In this document: positions 36,601 through 49,504 of the stretch, one piece after another | How the letters are laid out: each line of letters begins with the position of its first letter | Position numbering within the stretch: the stretch's first letter is position 1 | DNA from: Utricularia gibba | Lineage: Eukaryota; Streptophyta; Magnoliopsida; Lamiales; Lentibulariaceae | Reading direction: 5' to 3' | Assembly: GCA_002189035.1 (NCBI GenBank) | Contig: NEEC01000008.1 | Location: 1,054,001-1,118,000, forward strand | DNA length: 64,000 bases | Made by a program: the position numbers and the translations under genes | Notes under the pieces: generated by a model | The model's database searches: none | The model's input: only the letters and a program-made list of their open reading frames with translations | Told to the model about the DNA's origin: nothing

Positions 36601-38016
36601 TTACTTTATTTTTTGACGAAAGGCTGTCTTCATCCGTAAGATTACTCATGAATGCAACATTTTTCCAGAAAACAAGTTACTGCAGAAAAGCCAAGTCAAT
36701 TTGCAAAATAAGAAGAAGAGGTCGAATCAGAAGAAAATAACTGGTTTCCAGGTAAGTACCTTCATCTCATATTAAAGAGAACAAAAGAAATCTCTGTGAT
36801 TTGCCTCCCTTCCTGTTTTGCAGTTCTCTCCCGGAAGTGCTTCAGAGGTGATGATCACCTCCACAGATTCCAGAATCCGAGTTGTAGATGGTGTTGATCT
36901 TGTTCACAAATTTAAAGGTAAATTGATTCTGTTTCAGTTCTCCAGAATCACCTTCCTCTATTTACTATTGATGCTAGTCTATTTGTTACTGTCAATGCTT
37001 AAACCCTCTCTATTTTTTAGCATACGTACATTCCATGAGGTGAGTCTGTCATTGCCTTTTCCAATCGTAGGCCAGGGCTGTTTGGTTTATGCGGGGTGGA
37101 TTATACTTAAAGTCATTTGCTCAGTCCCCTTGCTTAAGGAAACTCATTTACTTTCTCATCACATGCCACGGATTCTTGTCTTCCTTATCCTGTCAGAAGA
37201 ATAAATAGGCCTTAGATTTTAGTTCACTTCAGTTGATAAAATATTAGGTATAGGGGCCAAGGGTTTATAGGTACTTTTCTTTTATGGAAAGAAGTTTATA
37301 GGTACATCATTCTGCATTATTTCTTTCCTGGTTTGGAAAAGGTCCATGTGCTATATTTGAAGAAGCTCTAGAGATAATATTTGATGCGTGGGTTTTTTTA
37401 GTATAGTGAGATGGATTATGCCTTGAGCCATGTTGTTTTGGGATCTTGAGCAGGATTTCGAAATACCAACAGCCAAATCTCAGCCTCAGTCACATCCAAC
37501 GGAAAATATGTGATATCCGCCAGTGAAGATTCATATGTTTACATTTGGAGACATGAGGTGGAATCTCAACCAAGTAGAAGTAGTAGAGTTGGAGTCACAC
37601 GGTCGTACGAAGCATTTCATTGTCAAGATGTTTCGGTGGCGATCCCATGGCCTGGAATATCCTGCCGTTGTCCGAATTCTGAATCAACAGCATTAGCATC
37701 AGCAGAATTGTATCACCAAAATATGGTTATTGATGAAGGTGATGAGAATGTCTCCCCTTTGGAGTCTGGGTGCACCAACAGCCCAGTGGATGATGGTGGT
37801 GGTGCGTCGTTATCAGTGGTATCAGCTGCTGCACCAAACAGTTTCCTGTTTGACAGAATCTCAGCTACATGGCCAGAGGAGAAGCTGGTCTCCAATACCA
37901 AGAACCATGGTTTCGACATCTCGAACAGATCGGCATGGGGTATGGTTATCGTCACAGCTGGTCGTAGAGGTGAAATTAAGACCTTCCAAAATTTTGGGTT
38001 GCCGGTTCGGACATAG
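33700..38016 (+). CDS. WD40-repeat protein (WDR44-like, plant)
   Basis: Seven exons (33700-35298, 35629-35719, 36287-36444, 36539-36590, 36669-36751, 36824-36917, 37454-38016) give 879 residues. Residues 1-400 are acidic and serine-rich without a recognised domain, ending with the conserved lead-in [22 protein letters not shown] repeats begin there: [76 protein letters not shown] and [14 protein letters not shown]. Further blades include [17 protein letters not shown], and the end is [17 protein letters not shown]. The arrangement resembles WDR44 (a Rab11 effector) and the Arabidopsis family containing At3g15470. The biochemical role of the plant members is not known to me. The frame is intact throughout, in contrast to CIP7 just upstream. 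Confidence 0.88.
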
Positions 38017-39783
38017 GATGGATCCAGGCCAAGGATACACACCTCACCACCTGACGGACCTATGAAGGAAGGAGTGTTGTTGTATACATAATGCAGGAGT
38101 ATGAAATGTTTCTTTCTTTCTTATTTCTTTTTTTCCCCTTCAATCTTTTGGGTTGCTAGCTGTGAAGTTCGTGAAACAAAGAACAAGAAAAGAAAGTGAG
38201 ATGGGGTTGATACCATTACCAGGGAGTTCAGAAACTTAGAAGGAAGTGTAAAGTAAGGGCCTTTTCCTTGTAATGTAACAGTAAAATTCTTTGCCGAGTT
38301 TGCTGTCCAGGAAATCTGTTACAGTTTACACTGTCCAAAGGAGTTTCAAAAGTCCAGAACAAATTCACTGTGTGATCTAGGAAAAGGACTAAGAGTGCAT
38401 TCATTCAGAGACCAGTACTATTCTGGGAATCCAAAACAGAGCATCTCCCCCTTTCTATTACACCTGTCTTGCTTCAACTGAGTCAATGAATTTCAAAAAC
38501 AACGATAATATTGCTTAGTGTGAAGCACCAAACACTCCAGAACCCAAAATTCTGCGCCGAGGCATCTTTTATTAGGCTCGGTCTATTTTTCACAAGCGAG
38601 GATGCATTCATACTGCTGTCTCTTGGTTCAGGGAAAGCACAACACATCTTCTTCTTTGGCTTTGAATAAGGTGAAGATGCAACACGGGGTTTCGTCCTTC
38701 CCTGATTGAAGCTGAGTTCAGAAGGAAACAGCTCTTTTTTTCAGGCCCACCACGATTGTTCACGACAATAAGTTGCAGGAGAAAGAACTCAGCATTATGT
38801 CAACAACCGTCTTCTGTAATGCAGTAAAAATCAAAGCCCAGAATCTCAATTTTTACATACAAAAACTGCCTGCACTTCTTTGCCTTCATAGAAGATCATC
38901 ATTCTGCCCTCAGGACATCAAATGCATTTGTTATTCAAAGAATGAGCATCACTTGGCAAGCATAAGCATTTCATCGAATGCCAAATTTGCATCCTCATAA
39001 CCCTAAAACTAAAGTACAAATTTTGAAAGACCCATCCTCGTTCTTCCTTCCTGCCCAAAGAACGGATCATCAGCTCATCTGTCCTCCCATATTCTTGCTC
39101 CTAGCATCGACATGCTACAGACAACTACCCACGTCACAAAACCAGCCGCAGACATGCAAAATGAGGGCCACCTCCAATAAGAGTGGAAATCACTTCATTG
39201 ATAAACTGCAACCAGAAAAAGCTTTCTTCTTTTGCCCTGAAGTATCGATAACAATCAATGAAAGACAGAACCAACACCCCCAAACGAAACCCATTTCCTC
39301 CTAACGAATGAATTCAGCAAGAAACAATCCCTACGCTATTACCAACTCCGGGATAAAGCACAACATGGGCAGAAAACACACAACTTTGATTGAGCTCTAA
39401 TCTCAACCTCGTAAATGGCCCGCAAAGTTTCGGGGTTTTCTTTGTATGAACAGTGCGCGGTTTTGGGGAATCGAATTTTATATACCCACTCATTTTGAGA
39501 GATTGCTCTGCTTTTCTTGGTAATAGTGCTTTGTTTGTACGTAAGCGAAGATTTACGATTGATCGAAGCCCTAATCTAAAGGCCCAAAACCGACTCATTG
39601 TTCATATAAAAGGTCAATGGTACGCTATAAATACGGTCAAACATGAGTTGCAGTGAAGCGATCACAAGATCATTCAGAAGAAATCCGAAAGGCGCTGAGG
39701 GGAGGGGGAAGTTGGAATGGCAGTAAAGGTTAAACCTTGCTAGTACGATCTCTTGTTTTTGCTTCCGAAATAGTCATCAACCC
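38017..39783. other. Intergenic DNA between the WD40 and E2 genes
   Basis: The 3' flank of the WD40 gene and the promoter/leader of the E2 gene. Small open frames occur on both strands, but none shows a recognisable domain. No RNA gene recognised. Confidence 0.55.
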
Positions 39784-42700
39784 ATGGAGTTTCCAGCGCA
39801 GGCCTCTGGTTACACAACACGCATGTCCAAGTAATTGCGCTGATTGTTTTTTTATGATTCTCGTACCATGTACGCATGTTTTACAATTGTCTCTTGCGAT
39901 CAGGAAAACGGCTTCTCGAACTGCAAGTTCTTCGTTGTGGGGCAATGATGTTGAGGTGTTCGAAACGCTGCCAGGAGATTTTGGCTCTTCTAAGCCCAAA
40001 CTATTCAAGCGGAAGGAGGTGAAAGAATGCATCTTTGTTGGTCCTCGTTCTTTGATCGTCATGATTTCTGGCTTGCTTAGATGAATTATTAGAATAGCGT
40101 TTTTCTTTCTCAATTATAAATCTTCAGTTTCATTCAGAGAAAGAGCCTCTTAGTGTGCATTTAACAGTTCATTCGCTCTAAAGATCAATGTGTAACTTGC
40201 TGTGACTATTGTGCCATATAATATTTTACCATGTGGGTATTTGCTGTTTGTAAATACTACCTGCTTGCTGTTTTGCTACTCTAAAGATGCTTTTCAGCTA
40301 TGTGCTGTTATTGCTTTTAGATTTTTGTTTATGTAGTCTTTACTAGGATGAATTTTGACCTTCCATCGGGAGGCATGCAGGTCCGTAGGCATGAAATTAT
40401 CAGCATTGATTCAGAAGAGGATACTGATGATGAACCACCATATAAAACGTATCTTGATGCATTCGAGAAAGGCAAGGTAATTGAAATTCTAGTGCTTCTT
40501 TTTATTAATGTGCTTGGAAAACTTTTGAGTAGTAATCTAATATTTAGGTTATAACGGTTCTTTTTCTGATACCTAGAAAACGAAGCAAAAGTATTTACCT
40601 GGTGAGACTTCATCAATCGAAAAAGCTGGAGGTGTCATGCTGACAACAGAAAATGGTGTATCTGGATCGCATGATTCAAGTGTTGTTGATGATACTTCGT
40701 CACTAAATTTCTTCAAGGAGGATGAATGGATGGATAACCATTATGAGGACATTCCATCTGATGATGATGATTATGCAAAATGGATTTTGTCACTTGAAAA
40801 TATAAATGCGCCTACAGGAATCGAGTTAGATTTTCCCTTGTTTACAAATTCTTCTGGAAAGCTACAGATTCAGGAAGCTTCTTCCGAGATGAAAATAGGA
40901 CCTCATTCATCTTTTGATACTTTCTCTGATGCCCAAAGTAAGTATTATTTGTCAAACCTTTTATTATGGTGCATTGTTTTTGGATTACGTCATTTCCCTG
41001 CCATGCCAGTGATGAAAATAGGACCTCAGTCATCTACTAATGTTTCCTCTCATGTCCAATGTATCTTATTTATCCAACCTTTTGGTATGCTCCATTTTAT
41101 TTTTTGGATGATGCAATTGTCTCTGCCTTGCCAGTGATGGCCCCTATGCCATTTCCAGAGGTTCCCAATGCTTCTTCCAAGATGAAAATAGGACCTAAGT
41201 CATCCAGTAATGCTTCCTCTGGTGTCCAAGGTATCTTATTTATCTAATATTTCATTGTGGTCCATTTCTTTTTGGATGAGACATCGTCACTCTCTTAACA
41301 GGGATGGTTCCTATGACCGCTCCATTTGCAAAGATTCCAGAAGTTTCTTCCCAGATGAAGACAGGATTTCAGACACTTGGAAGTGCTTTCTCTGGTGTCC
41401 AAAGTATGCATCTTATTTTTCCAGCCGTTTAGTATAGTACGTTGCTCTTTGGCTGATGCCATTTTCTATGTCATCCCAGAGGTGGAACCTATGACCCCTC
41501 CATCTCAATCACTCGCAGGGAAAGTTTCAAAGATGCTGCACAAACATTTTGATGCAGATACAAAAATTAAATACGCAAAACCTTATTTGAACCATTCTGA
41601 ATCCAGGAGTCAAGTCGCATTTCAGAATTGGGTGCAAAAGTCTCTGAAGAGTATGAATGAGGAATCCTCATGTGGAACCTCACCTTCAACCATTACTGAG
41701 AGCCAAAATATGGATTGCCCTGGTGGTTTTAAGAAATTTGCCACTGTAGAAGATTGCTCAGATCACCACTTCAAAAGGGAAACTGCAAAGCTGGTGTGCT
41801 TTGGATTCCATTCATTTCTCCATGTTCGTGTTTTTTAACCAATTTTTCTTTTGTTTTCATGATTTCATTTGTGCATTGTTGTTTAGAAACCTAAGCAGTG
41901 GGCCAAGAGAATACAAGAAGAGTGGAAGATTCTCCAGAATGATTTGCCTGGTAAGTTTGGACATTCTTTTAGTTTCACTTGCTGCATAGCACTGCACAAG
42001 AAGCATCATATAGATAATGTTCCTTCCATTTTCCTTCGGTTGCGTATTCAGTGGAGCTCAAAATCACAATGTCTTTTTTTGTGCATGATCTTTACACAGA
42101 GAAAATTTTTGTGAGGGCCTATGAATCAAGAATGGAACTTTTGAGGGCTGCCATAATAGGAGCAGAAGGAACACCATACCATGATGGACTGTTCTTCTTT
42201 GATGTTCTTTTCACCGATGATTATCCGAATTCACCCCCGGTAGGTTTCCGACTACGATACATTGATTCTCAGTTTCAGAAGATGAATTCATGAGAAGTGT
42301 GTAGTTCTGATACCCAATATGTGGCTTTGCATCATTTTTCAGTGCATCATAAGCTTTCTGGCTTATGAATTGGTTCAGTTCCCCTACTTTGAGCTTGTTA
42401 ACTTGGCTCCCCTTTTGTCTACTGTTCGACAGGTGGTGCATTACCACTCCAGCGGCCTTCGAATCAATCCAAATCTGTATGCCGATGGGAAGGTATGTTT
42501 AAGCCTTCTCCACACCTGGTCTGGTGACCAACAGGAGAAGTGGATTCCTGGAGTCTCAACCATGCTGCAAGTCCTGGTCTCCATCCAAGCGTTGGTTTTG
42601 AATGCAAAGCCCTACTTTAACGAGCCTGGCTATGCCTTTTCGGAAGGTTCTCCAAATGGAGAACAGAGTTCTTTAGCATACAACGAAAACACATTTGTCT

Positions 42701-43138
42701 ACTCACTGAAAACCATGGTTTACAGCATGCAAAGGCCACCACAGGTACGAGTGTTCTAACCTTGCAGGAGGTGAGGCATGCACAGGCATATATGACTGAT
42801 CCCATCTTCGTGGCTGGCAGCATTTCGAAGAGCTGGTTGTCGCGCATTTCCGCGAGCGTGCTCATCAAGTCCTCCTCTCTTGCAAAGCATACTTGGAAGG
42901 GGCCCATGTAGGAAGTATTGTTGAAGGTGGCATTCAGGATGTTGATGAAGGGAACAAGGGCTGCTCAATGCATTTCAAGACAAGCCTGTCCAAGTATCTT
43001 CAGACTCTGCTGTCCTCATTCATGAGAATTGGAGTCAGGGACTGTGAGCAGTTCATGAACTTAAGCCTCCGAACAGTAGGTATTAAACCACAGCAGCAGA
43101 TGGAAACCAGGGCTCAACAGAACACAACCTCTGGCTGA
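39784..43138 (+). CDS. UBC25: Ubiquitin-conjugating enzyme E2, UBC25/PFU1-like
   Basis: Twelve exons (39784-39830, 39904-40018, 40381-40476, 40577-40937, 41010-41060, 41135-41230, 41302-41403, 41480-41793, 41887-41950, 42100-42239, 42433-42744, 42821-43138) give 671 residues. The C-terminal half is a UBC fold: WAKRIQEEWKILQNDLP, YESRMELLRAAIIGAEGTPY, DGLFFFDVLFTDDYPNSPP, the catalytic cysteine in YADGKVCLSLLHTWSG, and PYFNEPGYA. After it comes HFEELVVAHFRERAHQVLL, typical of the PHO2-family (PFU) E2 enzymes. The N-terminal half is acidic and low-complexity. In its middle, exons 4-7 carry degenerate copies of one module. Start ATG 39784 was chosen because its phase joins exon 2 exactly. A homologue sits beside SPA3 in Arabidopsis, and here SPA3/4 lies 6 kb downstream. 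Confidence 0.88.
40862..41403 (+). repeat. Tandem exon-intron module duplication inside the E2 gene
   Basis: Four successive segments carry the same module: the end of exon 4 (SSEMKIGPHSSFDTFSDAQ), exon 5 (MMKIGPQSSTNVSSHVQ), exon 6 (SSKMKIGPKSSSNASSGVQ) and exon 7 (SSQMKTGFQTLGSAFSGVQ). The introns between them are also alike (GTATCTTATTTATC after exons 5 and 6; TTTTTGGATGA before exons 6 and 7). All introns here are phase 1, so exons 5, 6 and 7 are symmetrical and can be skipped or multiplied without breaking the frame. Confidence 0.75.
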
Positions 43139-43417
43139 CCTCCGAAGACATCCATCCAGGACTGCTGAAAAGCATCTGAGCATCTGTTAACAATAAAACT
43201 TGTGAATATTTTGGATTTTGAATTCTATTCGAGTTTGAGGTTTTTACCTGTATATGAAATATTCTAATAAAAAAAGAGTTCAGCTTTTAAGAGAAAATGT
43301 GAGTGAGCCTTCAATGTGCAGGAACGGAGTTTGGCTCCTGCAGGTAATGTGGCCACTGAACTCCCATCACAAGATGCTGTACAACTCAAGTTCTTCCTAT
43401 AAACAAAAAGAGGACGA

Positions 43418-46258
43418 TCAACTAAAAAAACTCTCCTTGTTCCTGGCCGTTGATCTGTGCCGCCTGCGTGAGCTTGGTTTCTTTTCCCTTCCTCGATGAA
43501 CGACAGTTGTTCTCGGCGGACTCTGGTGGCGAGAAGTCAAGGTTACATGGGGTGGATGGGTTTTCCTTGCGGTAGCAGGAAGCATGCGAGTTAGAGCTTT
43601 TTCAATCATCACGTCTCGGTGATACTCCTGGTTTTCAAGATACATGTGATGCATCCAGCTCAATAAGAAAAATTAGGCAACAAAAAAAATAATGAGTGAA
43701 CATACCTGCTTGACAAAAGATCGTCGCTCACAATCAAGAAACATGTTTGCTCTCCAGATAACCTGGGAATGTATTTTATCTCTGACGGTCGAAAAGCTCA
43801 GTTGATCCCTTGAAGTGAATCGATCAACTTCATTGAACCATAGGCAGCTGAAAAGATTGGTGATGGGAACGTGCTCCCTTATTAGTACGCACCCTTCAGG
43901 GACATCTGCAGAAAATTCAAGGAGACTATAATGCATGGACCAAGGGTGGAGCCGACATAACATTTCTGTATTTACCACTAGTTATGGGAAGCTTGGCTTC
44001 AGTGTACGGGGTTAAGCCCTCCTTTGTATAGAACTCGATTTGGTGATCTATAGAAGCATTCATGTACTTCCCTCCAGCTTTATTCGCCTCAGCTTCTTCA
44101 AATACATTAAAGCGTGTGTAGTGCCTCGATATCGCAAAAGATGCATTCTGGCGCCATAAGAACCTTGACAGAGGCATCCATGGAGTCAGAAAAGTAAATT
44201 AAAGCATTGTGGCACAAAGTTTTGAGGGTGGATGTGCATACCTCTCAAGAATCTGGTAAGGATCTACAAGAAGCTGAAGTTTCGCGTCAATCCAAATAGA
44301 ATAACGTGTATTGGGAAAGAGTCTATGCAGTAAGAGCTTTGGTACCTGTTATACAGAGTTGATTAGACAAACTATCAAGCTAATGAGCCTTTAAGAAGTG
44401 TGACAAGGATACGAACCTTCCCATTTCGTCTAGCATCCACGTAGGGAAGATTGTCTACGACTATAATTCTCCATAACCCAACATGCATATCACTCCCCAA
44501 GAGGCTGGAATTTCTCAAATAATTCTCAGTCTCTTCATCTACAAACATGAAAAAAGGTATACGTCTTTTGGAAAATTCACTAACATTCTCTGGCTGATGA
44601 ATCTCATCGTAATTTCCTGAAAAGGCAAGTAACAGAACAGAAGGATAAGGATACACATAAGGGGCTAGAGCCCTAGACATCTATTTGAATTGTGGGGGAA
44701 TCTGCTTTGTTGTTCTAATTGACCATCCCGCAGATGAAAACCCATGCCCCACAAAATCATGAAATAGATTCCCAAACAGTAAAGAAAGCCCTTACAACTC
44801 CGTCAACTATATATCATCAAAAGTACAACAGATTTCACATTATGATCCCTCTTTTGGCTTCCCCAGCATCTCCATGACCAACAATAGATGGAGATAAAAT
44901 GAGGGGTTGAGACATCCGATAGGTTAACTGCTTGACTATTCAACATAAATCTGTAGTTCACAAATTAAATTTTATTAACCTCAAAAAATCAGGCCTACCG
45001 AATATAGCAGATGCAACAATTGTGTTGTGGAACTGCTCCAGCATCTCATGATCGGCCATGTCAATGTCAAATCCAGTTTTATGACCAGGTTTGCATCCCT
45101 TGACAAATCTGACAATCGGGATAAATTTTCATTCCATCTAAAATGGACATAACATGCAGGAAGTGATTTCTACCTACCCACAATGGATTTTCATAACCTC
45201 TTTGATCTTAAAAGAGTCGTTTCTCATTTTCAAGGAAGGATAACCACCAAAATTTGAACCGCCACCAAATTGCAATGTGCCGCCAATCATTTCATTTCTA
45301 GTTGGATTGTTCTCGGAGTAATAACTTAAATGCTGAAGAATCTGAGATGGTGGTGGAATTTTGGGCATATGAGCCATCGCTTCCTCAACTGGGACATAGC
45401 AAACTGGACATGCTGTGACATAATATGTAATCGGGTTGTGTCAGTAAATGAGAAGAAAGTGGCGTACAGTTGTTTAGAAACAACTAAAAATGCACCGTAG
45501 AAACTGAGATCTGCAACAAGATACCAGACCTAATATGGGCAAGAATAGAACTTACGCCGTGGACCAACTCCGCGTGTTGTGGCCGGAATTACTGGATACG
45601 CAAATTTCTGACATGAATGATGAGCCAAAGCAGATGTAACACTATACGTCTCACCATTTGGTGATGCATTAAAAAATGTTTCCCAACCAAGTGTGTCGCA
45701 TACAGCAACCTTGTTCACATATTTATATTCAAGCTGCAACTCTGAGTCTTGGATATCATCTTCTGCTCAAAAGGAAAAAGTTTTAAGCAAACATCATGAC
45801 CATACAAAAAAGCGCATCCCAAGTACCCAGAGCACAAAATAAGCAGCATCCAGATGCATCAAATGAAGAGCGCATCAAAATTTTCCAGGCAAATCATTTA
45901 TCAAACGCATAAGAATGGACCAAAGTAAGAACAGTGAGTTTAAAGCAGCACACCACATGGGAAGGAGAAATAAGGATAAACAGAAAGGTGCATCTGTCGA
46001 ACCTTTATATACAGTAAAGAATCCTGTTGTGAATGTCAATAGAATAGCAACTAAAATCAGCATCCCAATTTTCTTTCTGCTAAGATATCTTAGAGCAGAC
46101 GTAAATGATCTTTCCTTTTCTCGATATAGCGGTAGAGAAGTTTTTGAAGGCCTACGAGGCAGGAAGGCATGATGATGGTTAAGCCCACCATTCTCCAGTT
46201 CTTGTTCCAAGGAACTAAAGCTTCCAGAGAGCCTTATACCCAGTGAGCCTCCAATCAT
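43418..46258 (-). CDS. DUF616 putative glycosyltransferase, MUCI70-like
   Basis: Nine exons (46258-46003, 45762-45556, 45412-45178, 45108-44999, 44616-44417, 44345-44242, 44163-43976, 43905-43706, 43627-43418) give 569 residues. It is a type II membrane protein: a cytosolic N-terminus, then KKIGMLILVAILLTFTTGFF at about residues 65-85, then a lumenal domain. DUF616 features are FVKGCKPGHKTGFDIDMADH, VASAIFGNYDEI, PFFMFVDEET, RLFPNTRYSIWIDAKLQLLV and ASFAISRHYTRFNVFEEAEA. MUCI70 is needed for pectin (rhamnogalacturonan I) and seed mucilage synthesis in the Golgi. The start is the ATG at 46258; the in-frame GTG just upstream was rejected. The gene runs toward the E2 gene, their stops 279 bp apart. 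Substrate is inferred from the family. Confidence 0.87.
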
Positions 46259-49200
46259 TGTGTACCCCACTTCTCAAACTTGTACTCCAACACTTGTCCC
46301 ATGAAGTTCTTCTTTCAACTGCAGATAAATCAATCATATCCTCAACGATCAACACCCTAAGGACCCCATAATCCACCGAGCTAAACCAACAGGTTGATAT
46401 CTATAGTAGACTAAAGTCATCGGTGAATAGCTATTTTGCTTCAATTTCTTTAGATAAAAAAATGAATCAATGCTTCTAGGCATTCATATTACCTATACAG
46501 AGATTTTCAGAACTCTCCCAATTTCACTAAATCCGAGGCACACAACTTCAAGCGAAGAACTCCTGGCTGGAAAACAACCAGAACAAACGCACATTACCGC
46601 TTTTTCATAGCGACAAACCGAATTTCAAACACTGACAAATCGTAATTCAGGATCATCAAAAAACGCACCTCCCGAACACAAAATCAAATCCCGACCAATA
46701 AAACGAATCAGAAACACCGATAAAATCTCACTACAGCGATGCTGCATTACATGGTTCTGCCGGTAGTTGAATTCCCTACAAAAAAAACAATAATCGACGG
46801 GATCGGATAAGGATATCAGAATCAGTCACTTGCTCCGTTCCACTCCCGGAATCTCCAAGGAGTTATCTCTCCCAATTTTCTAAAAACAAAAAAAAAAGAA
46901 TTGGAAAATTCCTCCAATAGGCGCTGTGACATTCAATGAAGTCGATATCCAAGATTCTCAATGCGCCGCCAAATTAGCACCCCTAATCTAGATTAATGTT
47001 ATTTTATTCTTTTTTTAAAAAATAAAATAAAAAATAAAGCAACTCCAGCATTATCAAAATTAGAACAATCACAAATAAAAAGACTAGGAGTCAATCTGAA
47101 TCTGTTTTAGAATTTGATTTTAACACTTAACAATTCGGCTTGCCAATTTTTTCTGTTGACTAGAATGAAAAAATACAGAATCATTTTTAGTTAATCAATT
47201 CAACAAAATTGAAAAATTAAAGATCTCTTCTATAAGCATAATTTAATGAAATGATTCTGTTTAATTTTTAAAAATTTTAATCTTTAGGTATTTTATAGTA
47301 AAATAAAAAATTCAAATTTTGTTATTAATTTAATAAATTTTTAAAATTTTAAAGATATGTTTTACTTATTAAATAAAAAATAATTATAAAAATTAGAGCA
47401 TTTAATTTTTATTTAATTTTAAAACACATATATATCATAATATTAAATTATATAATGATTTTAATATATTAAATTTATAATACATAATTTATTTTATTAA
47501 TTTTGAATTATAATTTTATATTATCTTACAAAAAAATTATAATTTTAAATTAATTTTTATTTATTTAAAAGAATATGATTCAAAAAATATATAAGTATCT
47601 TATAAGACTATTTTCATTGAAAATAATAACATAAAATCATAAAAATTAAATATTCGAAATGAACAATATCTAAATAGATTGTTAGATTTTTTTAATTTTA
47701 AAATTGATTTCACTTTAAATAATATTAGTTACAAATTCAAAATACATAATATATCCTAATTATTTGTATTACTATAAATGAAATAAATTATTTCATTAAC
47801 TAGTTAAATAAGATTTATGAATCAATTATCAAATACAAATTAAATGTTTTCTTTTTAAATTATAAAATAAAGTTCTAGAGCACTATTTCAATTAATAATT
47901 TTAATAAAAAATGTACTTTGAGTTTAAAAAATCTAGTAACTATAACTATGTTTGTAAAACGGCTTATTTTCTTAAATAATCAATTATTAGGTTAAGAATT
48001 ACTTATCTCATCTAAACATATACTCAATTCTTATGTTAGGAATAAATTTTGAGAATTAATTTATAAATATATCTTTTTTAAAATAAATACTAATATTTTA
48101 TAATATTATTTTATTTAAATAATTTATTTAATTATTATAATTTTAATATAAATATATTTAAACTATTATAATAATATGAAATATAAAATATTTATTCATA
48201 TAATATTTTATAGTCTAAAATATTTATAAATTTTGAATTAAAATATTAGTAAATATGTCATTTAAAATTTTCAGCATATTAAAATTTTAATTTTTTCTAT
48301 AATAACTTATGGAGTAATTTTTTCAGAGGTTATCCATATTTCTAATTTATTAAATGAATTGTATTAATATTAATGTTAAGTATATATGAAATACACATTA
48401 TTTATGACCATATTATTATTTTTCTATTAAATAAAAAACAGTTATAATTATGGCACTGTACTTAATTTCATATTATTATAATCTATTACTTATATTCTTA
48501 AGGGAGTGAAGGTTGAAGATGGGATAGGTTTACATGGCGGGCGTTAAGATGTAGGCCGTTTTCAGTTGGTTGCGAGACATTGTGCATCTCAGATATGGAT
48601 GCAAGTTGCGGTCAAGATTCCTTGATCTCAGTGGGAAAAGAATTGTGCGATGGGTGATTTCTGCGTAAGTCTACTGTTTCTTCCCATTTGTTTCTTGTTT
48701 CTGTTCTTATGAAGCTACCTGCTTATCATCGCCGCCATGTAAAAAATTTATGGATATTCAGTAAGCGCCGGAGCTTGAGCTTGAGGTTGAGAGTGAGCCA
48801 CGTCTCGGTATTTTGAGTGGCCGTGAGTGGCGGCAAGCTGGAAAAATGATTAGGGCTTTTGACGAAAATGGCGATGGGGGAACAGAAATACTTGTGCTGC
48901 CTTGGTTTTTTTTTTTTTTTAATGTCATTGGAGACTGCGTGGTGATAGACTGCTGCTGTGTCCGTTTTATGGCCTCTTGTTATCAAGTTGTTCCTTTTTC
49001 ACTGGGGTGTGTCGGGAAATTGTGAGGCTGCGGGCTTCCACCCAGGAAACAAATATATTACAAAATGTCTGGGGATGCTGTGTTTCTGAGACGATAGAAA
49101 TTAGTATCTCTTTGTGTGGGTAGTAGTCGCTCACCCTCTGTACCTTCTCCGCTTCACTGTTGCTCTTTCCCTTCTTTTTTCAATTTCCCACCTCCTTATC

Positions 49201-49504
49201 TGTTCCTTGCTTCCGAATGAGGTTTTGAAGGCTATGATAATAATTGTTCTTGCTTGTTCTTTGGTGGGTTAGTTTAAGGGTACATGCTTGAATTTTGAAG
49301 GACTCTTGTGGTGATTTTTAGGTGTTTGTATGATCAACAGCTCGTGGGTGTCAGGATATCACAGTCTTTTTCTATCGCGGCTTTTTGTGGTGATACATAA
49401 TCATAGGTTTGGCGGTTCGGTAGTAGAAAAAAATCCCGTGTTGGTCTGATTTCTTATGTTTTTGTGCATGCGCTTGAATCCATGGCAGGGATTGTTGGGT
49501 AGTC
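46259..49504. other. Divergent AT-rich intergenic region
   Basis: Leaders of the MUCI70-like gene (46260-46900) and the SPA gene (about 48500-49504) flank a 1.5-kb core (47000-48480) that is extremely AT-rich with many short A and T runs. The SPA leader may contain a 5' UTR intron (GTAAGT at 48665). No coding or RNA gene seen. Confidence 0.55.

Noticed and set aside
47000-48480. Extremely AT-rich block considered as a transposon or matrix attachment region
   Set aside because: No terminal repeats, target duplications or coding remnants could be seen; AT content alone is not evidence.
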